Shown here: positions 35,528 through 46,187 of the stretch, piece after piece
Numbering within the stretch: the first letter of the stretch is position 1
How the letters are laid out: each line of letters begins with the position of its first letter
NCBI GenBank assembly: GCA_037833965.1
Contig: AP031353.1
Coordinates: forward strand, 2,792,501 to 2,856,500
DNA from: Marchantia polymorpha subsp. ruderalis
Lineage: Eukaryota > Streptophyta > Marchantiopsida > Marchantiales > Marchantiaceae
DNA length: 64,000 nt
Reading direction: 5' to 3'
The notes under the pieces: generated by a model
What the model was told of the DNA's origin: nothing
Seen by the model: only the letters and a program-made list of their open reading frames with translations
Databases searched by the model: none
Program-made: the position numbers and the translations under genes

Positions 35528-38520
35528 GACTAAAATCTATTGTGATAAGATAAATTAATAATAATAAATTAGTTCAGTGGGAGTTATAAATTGACTTCAC
35601 AACTGAATTCTAGCATTTTTATAAATCAAAATATTGTCTATATTTATTTATTTATTCAACATGTTTACAAACTGTTTAGTTTGCATTAAATGTGATTTTT
35701 TTTCCACCGTCATATTTTTTCCACCTAATTATCTTTGAAATATATTGGTTAAAGAACGATGATATTTATGTACATTTTCAAAAAAACTAAATATTACTTG
35801 ACTATTGATTTGCATTTTTTAGTGATTTATATTATACAACTTAACTTGATACTTTATTTATTTGAAGAAATCATCTATCTTCATTATTGCTTTATGCTTT
35901 TCAGCAATCATCACATCATGCATAATTGTGTATCATGAAGCTTCATTTTATCAAGGGTATGAAATCTATAAAATTTATTTTAAAATTAAATTATCATTGA
36001 TAATTTGCTTGTCTCATACTATGATTTGGATGATTTTGCTTATATTTATTTGTAGATTTTTTTTTAAGTTTTCATTTTAATATTAGCTTAATTTTTTTCC
36101 AATCAAACCTTGTTTTTACTTTGATTTTTTTTAGCATAAGTTGTTATATAGATTGAATAACAAATAACACTTATACATCAAATGAATGATTGCATTTGTT
36201 CATTTATCAAAATTATATACAATATGATGTTTGTTCAAATTGTTTCATAGATTTTCATTCAAATAATAATATAATAAAATTATTATTATTATTAATATAA
36301 ATTAATAAATAGACTCAAATATTAAATATTTTTGAATATTTTCCATTCATAAAAAAAAAGTTGGTTCAAAGTTAAAGAAAAATTTGACAAAATTCAAATG
36401 CAAACTACATAAATGCTAGCATTTAAAAAATTTAGTGTGATTTTGATTGATAAAAATTTAAGTTTTATTTTCAAAATGTCATAATTTTTATTTTTTCAAT
36501 CTCGTAATATTCATTGATTGTTGAAACTTACAAAACTGTATACTTGTCAAATTAAAATGTTGTATGAAGATTTTATAAACATTGGGTGATTATATTTGTA
36601 TATTATTTGATATATGACATTGTGTTTGAGCAAACTTAGTTAAAATTTAATCCAATGTCTATTTATTTTTTAATTGCAACAATCTGACCATAATTTTGTC
36701 AGATTAAATTAATACATGAATTTTAAGTGATTTTGTTCCATGATAATGATTAATTCAATAGTGTTAACAAAATGCAATCTTGCACAATCATTTGTAACTC
36801 TCATATTGTTGGAAATTTCAGTCTTATTTACTACTTTGTTTATCATGAGATTACAAATGCCATCATCAATAATTTAATGCAAGTTGAAATTAAATTATTT
36901 TCAATTATTATTTATGACTAATTTGAATAAAATACTTGATTATGTTTAAACATCATAGCTTTTCATTGAAAGAAACAATACTTTAATTTTGATGTGAATT
37001 AAAATATATGAAGATCATAATATACTATTTATGTTGGATATAAAATTCATACTTTCTTATTTCACAATCTGATGCATTAAGATTATACTCTGGATTTGTT
37101 AAATAAAGCTTCAAATTATCAAATTATGAAAAGTAAAGTTAATTTCAAAATGTTTAAATTTAATTTCTAATAATTAAAATTTTCAATTTCAAAAGGAATT
37201 ATCTCAATAAATTTCGATTTGTTTGAAAATATTTATTTAATTTTTTCATAATATGATTTGAAAAAAACAGAATTAAATTATATTGAACTAGTTTTAATTA
37301 TCAAAAACTAGCAAAAGTATTATGAAGTCAAATATGCTTTCTTAAAGTTACTAAAAATTGATCTATGTTTATTATTATTTTTATTCCATTTATAATTATA
37401 GTGCATTTATGATAAAAAATCATCTATGGAATTTGGAAATATTTATTGTGGTGATTATTTTGAGATAAAAAATATATAGATTTTCATAATTTCAAATTTA
37501 AGATTTGTGCAATTATTAAGTTTTTCTTTAGTATCTTAATAATTCAATTTTATAAATATAATTTGCTTATCCATATAAAAGAATGAATAAGATTATATCT
37601 CACTTCAAGATTTTTGGTCTGCCAAACAATTTCTGAAATTTGGCGACAAACTTTAAATCTTGATGCAAACATATGAAGTTTAATTGGTTTTTTTAGCCAT
37701 TGCGGATAAAAAAACATTTGGTATGAAATGCCAAATCATTGAAATTTTTTTTCTATCCATTTTGAAATTTCAACAATAATTCGCTCATAAGTTCTAATCA
37801 AATGTTTGGGTAATATTATATATATAATATTAATATAAAATATAAATGTTTAAAATATAATAAATTTTAAACCTAAAGAATAAAAATTTGTTTTTTTAAA
37901 TTTAGAAAGTTAAATTTTATCTCACTTCAATGTTATTGTTTTCTTGCAATTGATTTTAAATTTGAATATCAAACTTTAAAATTTGTAAACAATTATTTTG
38001 AATAGAAAATCAATATTATATATATATTTTTTTAAAAAAACAAAATGATCGAAGTTATGCTTAATATACACGTATCTTCGTTATCGATTATAATGGTAGG
38101 TTTGATGAGCATCTTTCGCATTAATTTGCATTTATGAATAAAATTTGAAAGTTTGTAAAATTTGTTAGTTATAACTTTTCCTATGGTTCATTTGAAATAA
38201 ATATCTTTCTTTAAATAAATTATCTTTAAAGAAATTAACGAAGTAATTCACACTCCACTTGGAAAATTCCATTCTAACTTAGTTAGATGCAAGATAAAAT
38301 GGTTTAATATGATAACTATGATGGTGTTTGATATTTAGTCATTTTCCACACACATGTGCAAATATCTACATTTCACAAGCTATATGACGTTAGCGTCTTA
38401 TTGTAGTATGTGGGGGATTACGAATTTTCAACTATTTATTTTGAATTTAAATTAGCCACTAAGTATGATAAATCAAAGTTAAGGTATATTTAGTATCTCT
38501 CAAATTCCCCTTTGCTTGAA
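35528..38520. other. AT-rich, CG-poor DNA right of the young Copia
   Basis: About 3 kb of very AT-rich sequence with many A/T homopolymers, few CG dinucleotides and no long frame. It ends abruptly near 38.5 kb, just before the GC-rich leader of the eIF3L gene. It probably represents heavily decayed methylated repeats; no family is recognisable. Plastid or mitochondrial origin was considered but no organellar gene was seen. Confidence 0.6.
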
Positions 38521-38957
38521 GCATTGAGATCACCTCATAGTACAATGAGGACACTGTAGACAAAATACTGTGGTCAATGAATTTTCAATATCTGTTACGG
38601 GTTAGAAGGCCACCATGCTGGCTCAGGCATGGTAACCGCGTAGAGAGCGACGCAGTAACGAGGGCGGCCGACCGAGGAGGTCCAAGCGCAGTAAGGAGCT
38701 TTCAGGGTATCGTCGCTTGCGTTTGTCGGCTGCCCCTGAGCCTGAGCCTCGCTCGCGGGGCTCTAAGATTTGCAGCAGCCAGCCGCTCATTCCCCTCTTT
38801 GCCTGTCCCCGATCCCTTTCGCGGACGGAGCTCGCGGACTTCCGAAGAAGTGAGCCATTTTCGCCGCAGGGCGATCGAGATCTTGCGCACTCGGGTCGAC
38901 GATTCATCCAGGCCCGCACGAAGGCGAGGAGCCGAACGAAGCAGTGTGTCTCGAGCA
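38521..38957 (+). promoter_or_regulatory. probable promoter and 5' leader of the eIF3L gene
   Basis: Composition switches from AT-rich to GC-rich at about 38.6 kb. The eIF3L frame stays open upstream to 38577, but those 127 codons are Arg/Ser-rich and have no family counterpart. A young transposon lies only 3 kb away, so this leader is close to probable heterochromatin. Confidence 0.45.
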
Positions 38958-40634
38958 ATGTCTTACAACGATTATGGTCGAGACAGTAGAGACAACCGGG
39001 ACAACAGGGGGGATTATGGAGGAAACAGAGGAGGAGGTGGTGGCGGTGGCGGTAGGAACGAAGATGTAGGCGGATACGAGCAGGATTACGATGACAGACC
39101 CGAGTTCAGGGATGGATTCCGTGATCTTGCGCCCCCGGAGCCCGGCCAGGACCCCGCCAGCTATGTGCCTGATGTCGTCAAGACCTTCGTCGTGTATTTG
39201 TATAGGCACATCCGAGAGAAGAATGTCTACGAAATCCATCAGATGTACGAGGGCTCCTTTCAGAAGCTGAGCGAGCGCATGTTCCAGAAGACCCCCTGGC
39301 CTTCGGTGGAAGTCATCGCGCCCTATGTGGAGAACGACCATGTCTTCTGCTTGTTGTACAAGGAGATGTGGTTCCGTCACGCGTATGCGCTTCTCAGCCC
39401 TACCCTAGAGCAGAGATGTGATTCTTGGGACAACTATTGCAATCTGTTCCAGGTCATTCTTCACGGAAACGTGAATATGCAGTTGCCCAACCAGTGGCTC
39501 TGGGATATGGTCGACGAGTTCATCTACCAGTTCCAGTCCTTCTGTCAGTACCGCGCCAAGCTCAAGAACAAGACCGATCGAGAGCTCGCTCTTCTGCGCC
39601 AATGCGACGAGGTTTGGAACGTGTACGGTGTCCTGAATTATCTGCAGGCCCTTATCGACAAGTCGATGATCATCCAAATTCTCGAGGAGGAGAAGGATGG
39701 CTCCGTGACATTCACGGCCACCGATGGTTACGACTATCACGGAGGTACTAATGTGCTCAAGGTTTTAGGTTATTTCAGCATTGTGGGTCTTCTTAGGGTT
39801 CACTGTCTGTTGGGTGACTACCATAGCGGCCTGAAGGCTTTGGCGCCCATCGACATCAACGCACCGGGAGTGTACAATACCGTCATCGGGTGCCAGGTGA
39901 CGACCATCTACTACTTCGGATTTGCCAACATGATGCTGCGGAGGTATGTGGATGGAATTAGGGCATTCAACCAGGTTCTGTTGTACATCCATAAGACCAA
40001 GCAGTTCCATCAGCGCTCCCCGCAGTATGATCAAATTCACAAGAAGAACGAGCAGATGTACGCTCTTCTGGCGATCTGCCTTTCTCTCTGCCCTCACGGA
40101 AAGCTGGTCGAGGAGAATGTGAACAACCAGTTGAGGGAGAAGTACGCCGATAAGATGCTGAGGATGCAGAGGAGCGACGAAGCCATATTCGACGAACTTT
40201 TCTCATACGCTTGCCCGAAGTTCATCACTCCTTCTCCACCCAACTACGAGGAGCCGCTTGTAAACTACAACCAGGACGCATACAGACTACAGCTCAAATT
40301 GTTTCTGTCGGACGTGCGCCAACAACAATTGCTCTCGAGCATTCGCAGTTTCTTGAAGCTGTACACCACCATTTCGATCGCCAAACTCGCTTCTTTCATG
40401 GACATCGACGAGCCAACCCTGAGGATGGCGTTGCTGACTTACAAGCACAAGACACATGTCATCGACACGGACGGTAGCGTGTTGTCCAACGCTGACGTCG
40501 AGTTCTATATCGATGACGACATGGTCCACATCGCTGATACCAAGGAGACGAAGCGCTTCGGAGACTACTTTATCCGTCACATCACTAGATTCGAGGACAT
40601 CATCACAGACTTGGAACGCGTTCAATTAGAGTGA
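38958..40634 (+). CDS. EIF3L: translation initiation factor eIF3 subunit L, intronless
   Basis: Subunit of the eIF3 complex, which joins the 40S ribosome and promotes mRNA recruitment in the cytosol. I take the ATG at 38958 (MSYNDYGRDSRDN), giving 558 residues, within the family range. The first 60 or so residues are a Gly/Arg/Asp-rich disordered tail (GDYGGNRGGGGGGGG). The conserved core follows, with VPDVVKTFVVYLYRHI, NVYEIHQMYEGSFQKLSERM, PWPSVEVIAPYV and the central helical repeat with KVLGYFSIVGLLRVHCLLGD. A C-terminal PCI domain spans about 330-520 (LKLYTTISIAKLASFMDIDE, LRMALLTYKHKTHV). It reads as a full-length functional protein. The absence of introns is notable, since plant homologues are generally spliced (family knowledge from memory). 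Confidence 0.97.
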   Translation: MSYNDYGRDSRDNRDNRGDYGGNRGGGGGGGGRNEDVGGYEQDYDDRPEFRDGFRDLAPPEPGQDPASYVPDVVKTFVVYLYRHIREKNVYEIHQMYEGSFQKLSERMFQKTPWPSVEVIAPYVENDHVFCLLYKEMWFRHAYALLSPTLEQRCDSWDNYCNLFQVILHGNVNMQLPNQWLWDMVDEFIYQFQSFCQYRAKLKNKTDRELALLRQCDEVWNVYGVLNYLQALIDKSMIIQILEEEKDGSVTFTATDGYDYHGGTNVLKVLGYFSIVGLLRVHCLLGDYHSGLKALAPIDINAPGVYNTVIGCQVTTIYYFGFANMMLRRYVDGIRAFNQVLLYIHKTKQFHQRSPQYDQIHKKNEQMYALLAICLSLCPHGKLVEENVNNQLREKYADKMLRMQRSDEAIFDELFSYACPKFITPSPPNYEEPLVNYNQDAYRLQLKLFLSDVRQQQLLSSIRSFLKLYTTISIAKLASFMDIDEPTLRMALLTYKHKTHVIDTDGSVLSNADVEFYIDDDMVHIADTKETKRFGDYFIRHITRFEDIITDLERVQLE

Positions 40635-43600
40635 AAGCCAATTGGTCGATGGAGAGGGAAGCTTGAGCATTGCGGACTAGCAAAATTTCCATATTCGCCT
40701 CGCTTGATCTGCCGCATTTGTAAACGCAAATGCTTTTTCAGGTCAATTTTACTTTATGAAAGGCTCTCCTTTTTAAAATTTTGTTTCGATTCTGTCCTTA
40801 CAATCCGTTGTGAGCCAGCACCCAATTTCCTAAAAAGAGTCATTCTTTTGTACAATTATCTGACTCCGCCGCTTTTGCATACTCGTTGATTTTTAGAGAC
40901 TTCGTTCAAACACTCCCTCACTGCATGTTGTCAAATTTTGGTCATGAGGTTCCAACTCCGTGTCAACGAGAGAAATCACATTTTTGAGCAAATTGTTCGC
41001 AAGAGGTGATATTACAGCCGCTGTCTAGATGTTTTCCTTGCGAATGCTTTTGTGATTGGCGTCATTTGAAGTCTTGATCAGATCTGGGCCTTCATGGACA
41101 CGGACCAAATGCTTGGATCAGAGGATTGGAAGAAACGCAGATTACGTAGAACTGAAACTTTACTGCTTGTAGAAACATCCTCTTGCTGGAACTGATCATG
41201 TCTAATTTCTAAATGACAAGGCCCGCAGGTTTTCGTGTTTTGTGAGTAGACGATGAGAGCGTTTCCTGCATGAACTGTAGTCTAATGTTCCTTCCGATTG
41301 CACATAATCACCTGTTAGAAAAAGCTTGTGGTGGTATTGTGTGTTTCCACCGTTTACAATGTTCTTCATTTGCGTCCAACGGATGATCGTCATCATCGTT
41401 AGCCGTACTCTGAGTTGTCCCTTGTTTTTGTAGTGATACTCTTGTTTGACTTTCTAAAGAATCATTCTCTGGGACATTGGGACTGAAGTGCTGTGGTCTT
41501 CTTCTAGCGTGTGAATTAACAGAAATGGTAGAAACTAAATGGGCTGTAGACAGCTCTGACGTTTGTAGGCTTTTGGGGGATGACTTCCTGTGTTTACCAT
41601 GACAACCTGTGATTTCTCGTCACCTCGGGCCCTGTTACCTCCAAAGTTTTCCACGAAGTGAAGTTACAAAGTTCTTAATTGCATCTAAACCGCTACACGA
41701 GGATATTGGAGGTGATTTCTAACACGTTCTGAGTGAAGAAGGCTTGTCTGTCAGTAGCCTGTCTGTGTATGCCCAAAGCGAAGAGTAAGATTCATCCAAG
41801 GCTATAATACGCACTGCCTTTCCAAGTGAAGTTTTTTCCGTTCTTTCGGTATTTGGGGCAGGTGCAGTTCTCTCCCTTCGTCGATAAATAAAACGCCGGA
41901 AAGACACGCATCTGAATTCTGCAATGTAGTGACGATTGTGGAGTAGGGGACAAGCGAATGTGCAATTCGGTCAACAGATGGCAAAGAGTAAGGATGTGCG
42001 GTGTGGTACATGACACACAGTACGGAATAAACACGAGGCGGGTCCTCCCTCTTTTTGTTTGAGTAGCATTGAACTGTTTGCGTTATGCAGTTTCCCTCCG
42101 AACATCAGGACCCAGGACGCAACCCAGCTACCCAAGAGACGGATGAGAACTCTCTCAGTGCTTCGTTTGTCGTGCAGGACTTCCACCGGTGATATTATGA
42201 TAATGTAATACTTTTTTGCAACGTAACATTTGGCGTTAGAGCAGTCCTTCGTTGTCTTCTTTCTCTGTGTGGGTGTGTGTATGTGTGTCTCTCTGTTTGG
42301 GAAAGCTAGATCTTGAAGGTCGACATTCGCTAGTCTGGAATATGTCGTGAACAACTTTTGTCCGTCAGTTCCCTCAGCACGGGTTTTGTACCTGTATCCC
42401 AGTATGAATCAAATTAAGAATACATTAATCCTTGTGGCAGACCGTTTCACTTTTTAAGTGGAGTATTATGTGCACGAGTTTGGTTACTACAGCCCCCTGC
42501 GATCGTACTCATCTCATCTGCAAGGATTATCTCAGAGGCTGCTTTGGATCTCGCAACAAGTCGCGTACATTCAGGGTTTGGAGACATTGGTTCGATGAGT
42601 CTGTTCTCAAAGTCTGTCGCCCTGCACATGTTCTCCTGGCCCCCGTGCGTGCTCGGACGATCGCAAAGAATAAAAGAACGTGAATGAGTGTTCGTACTCC
42701 GTCTGCGACTTCCTTGCTGTCCATGGTCGGTCGGTCGGTCTGTCCGCACAATATTGCTGTACGCACTTCGCGTCACCCGAGGTCAGGAATCAATTTGACA
42801 CTACTTTCCATCAAACTATGTGTTATTAAACTCTTGAAATCTCTCTTCCATGTCATTAGTCTCAGACCGAAAGAGGCTAAATTGCTCTCGTCTTCAATGG
42901 GGGGCTCTGGTTAAAGCTCATGAATTGAATCATGAATTTCACAGACGAAGGCGGGAATGTCAACGAGACAGCGGAACCGAAAATGGCCATTAGCGGAACA
43001 AAGCTGGACTGAATGAATGGTCCAGGGCTGCGTCAAGGAAAGTCTGCCGAATTAGACTTTTTTTTTTTATAAAAAAAATGGAACGGAAACACTCCAGGAG
43101 TGAGATCTACTACTCCTGAGCAAGGTGCAGAAAACCTTATGATATTGCGATAGAGAATGAATCTGAGAATCCCAATGGCTGAGGCCCAGTTCAGATCAAG
43201 CAAGTTCACGATCGAGAGCTGTTAGTGTATCGTGACGTGCTGTGCTATGCTGTGCAGGCCAGGCCACGACTAGCGGATGATGTCAGTGACGGGAAAATTA
43301 TATGTACGTCAGGAGTTTGACGATTCAACCGGTGGCGAATCAAACATGCAGCCTCAAAAATGCTTACTAACCGTGCCGTGTCGATCTTCCGACGTCGAGG
43401 ATGGGAGACATTTTCGTGCAATTTTCATTCTCGTGGAGTTTTGCCTGCGGACAGGCAGACAGTAGTTTGCTCGCTCTCGATAATTTTGATCCCCCGAGTC
43501 GAGGAGCGCTCTCTCTTCTTCCTATCGTGGCAGAGCGAATTCGAAGGTGGAGATGAACAATGCACGGAAAAGGATGCCGAACCCCGTTCACTGATCTAGA

Positions 43601-43860
43601 CCGGATTTGGCGATGGACCAGCAGCAGCAGCAGCAGCATCTATCTGTCCTTGACCTGAGGAAGTCCCCGCGCGTCATGCGGCGTCCCTCGCTAGAGACTC
43701 TCTGACCTGACTGCCAGCCCAGAGCCTCAAGCAAGCAACCCCTCTCCCGAACCCCAACGCTGAATCTGAGATTTCACGCCTCCGGACTCGCGCGGAGGCC
43801 CATCGCAGCCCCATCGCAGCCCCATCCAGGGGTCAATCTAAGCACGGCCTCGGTGTCCAT
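40635..43860. other. intergenic region, no gene recognised
   Basis: Three kilobases of mid-GC DNA with only short overlapping frames on both strands. A GT-rich run lies near 42.26-42.29 kb and a CAG/GCA run near 43.62 kb. No domain, transposon terminus or RNA gene was recognised. Confidence 0.45.
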
Positions 43861-46187
43861 GGGGGAACTCCACTTTCGAGGGGAAGTCCGACGGAAGCAA
43901 TCGGGGCTCGGAAGGGGGGTGGGGGTGGGGCTGGGGCTGGGGGATGAGCCGGGGGCAGCTCGCTCGGTCCGTAGGAGAAAAAGTCCGACCGCGGACGTTG
44001 AACGTTCCGTTCAGCCTCGCCCCGCCCCTGCGGCAACGGCAGCAGTGCCGCGTGAAGGTCGACGGGGCTGGGGCTGGGGCTGGGGAAGGGCGGGGGCTAA
44101 AGGCAAGAGGCGACGGAGTAAGCCCCGAGAAACAGAGTTGGACGACTCGAGCGAGAGGGACTTTGACTGACCGACTGACTCGACGAGACCGGCCGCGCGG
44201 GCAGTTGGATGTCGCCCCGGGGGGCCCACGGTCCCCCGGGTCCAGGGCTCTGGCGCCGGACCGGGCCAGCCACCTCAGCCACCCGATAGCACACCAGCGA
44301 GCATCTTCCTTAACTCACTCTCGAGCCCCACGAGCGACCGGAAGCATGCGCTGTTGCCCAGGTTGCTAGTCGGCCCCCCACGGGGCTTGGCTGGCCCAGC
44401 CACCCAAGCTTCGGGGCTCCGGTTTCTCGAAAGAGCGTAGTTGACTGGACGTGATCGAGTTTTCAAAGCAGCGGGGGGTGGGGGAAAATAGCGTGTGCAC
44501 CAACAGTCATAATCCCCCCTCCCCGCCTCCCTGCCTGATCCACAAATAATCGGTCTCGCAAGCTTTCCCCCGCCCCCGCCCCCTCCCGCCCCGCGCGCTT
44601 GACCCGAGCGACCGAACAACTGTCGCCTGTCGTCTTGTGCTGTAGGCACGAACCTCTGTGGGCGTCTCGCGACACAGTGCCCTGAAGCCCAAGCCCAAGC
44701 CCAAGCCCAACCCCCGTCTTCTATAACCAGAAGTCCTTGCGGCGGTTCTCCCCCCCACACCTTAACCCCACCCCCATCCCCAACCCTCTCGGAGTGCTGG
44801 TCAGAGCAATTCAAGCAACATCATCGGGCCGGACCGACACCCTCGACCTCGACCTCACCCTCACCTCACCTGAAGCCAGCGCGAGCTTTTGCCTCTCGAC
44901 TGCAGGCGATCGTTCAGGGAACGCAATAGAAGGAGAGGGAATGGCATGGAATGAATGAGAATTGCGTGCGTGCATGTGCGAGAGAGCTGCTCCAAGGGAG
45001 CTGACAGTCTCAGGAATTGTGACGGCCATGTCCTCATGCGAATGACAGACGACGTACTGCAGACCCAAGGCCTCGCTCGCGGCGTGTGTACTATAGAAGA
45101 ATAAAACGAGGGCTCGGATCCACTTCCCCTCGTATCCTTGAAATCCTTTCTCAGCTGCTGGGGCAGTCCGGAGCCTGCACGCACAGTGGTCATCACACAC
45201 TAGAATCAATCACCCGCTGCGGATCGAGCTCACTCACTTCGTAACAGCTCACGAGAGACAGATTCAAGGCAGTTAGAGCCCAGCGAGCGTCGGTCCGTCG
45301 TATCGAGTCCAGGCGGATCTGCGACGATCGTCACATCATCATCATCATCATCATCATCATCCTGCACATCAAGCACCACAGTCGTCCGCGGGGTAACTGG
45401 ATCATTTAACTCGAAACGCCATCGCTCGTCCCGGGAGGAATTTTGATTTCGTAGCTTTAGAGAAAATTCTGAAGCGGAAGCAGAAGCAGAAGCAGGAGCT
45501 GGAGCGTCCGAAGCAGGAGAAGCAGCAGCAGCGGCAGCTATCGTCGACCGATCGAGCGAATTCTCCGAGTGCGTGCAGACACGAGCTGAAGATCAGTTGG
45601 CATCAGTCGACAAGCAATTGTAATTCCCAGGGCGGGCAATTCCGCACAGGCCATAGATACAGGCGCCACGATTCCCGGGCCAGCTCGATTTTATGCCCTC
45701 TCTTTCCTCCCCTCCCCTCTCCCCCTCCCTCTCCCTCTCCCCATCTCTTCCCCACCTTCCCCCCATCTATCCCTCTCTCCCTCTCTCCGGCATGGGCTCG
45801 AGAGAGCAGGAGCAGGAGCAGGAGCAGCAGGCGCAGCGGCAGAGGATTGGACAGGACCGCAGCGGGTGCGAGACGAGCAGTAGCTAGACGCAATCGGAAG
45901 CAGTAGACTGAGATCACACGGAGGTTCATTGAACAATACTTGTCTATACTCAGAGGAGCGCAGGAGCTCGATGTAGGTCACGGCGTGCAGTAGAACAAGG
46001 CACAGCTCCTCGTTAGTGTGTAGAGGTGAAGATCATCACGTCTGGAATTTCTGGAATTTCTATCTATCAGTAGGCAATCAATCAATCAATCGATCGATCG
46101 CCCACTCGATTCGATTCGAGAATTCGGTTCGAGCAATCTGGATCGGTCCAGGGGCGTCGTCTCATGTAAGGCAGCAGGCAGGGAGAG
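43861..46187. promoter_or_regulatory. GC-rich region upstream of the DUF247 gene with G-quadruplex-like tracts and microsatellites
   Basis: Two dense G-run clusters (43914-43943 and 44063-44097, GGGGCTGGGG units) could form quadruplexes on the plus strand, and C-run arrays at about 44.69-44.78 kb would do so on the minus strand. An ATC trinucleotide array sits at 45334-45361, an AAGCAG/AGCAGGAG hexamer-like array at about 45.47-45.53 kb and CCCTCTCC tracts at about 45.70-45.80 kb. Long frames here on both strands follow the GC bias and match nothing. Probably the promoter and long leader of the downstream gene. Confidence 0.45.

Noticed and set aside
35528-38520. AT-rich block as a plastid or mitochondrial insertion
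   Set aside because: No organellar gene, tRNA or recognisable intron could be read in it.
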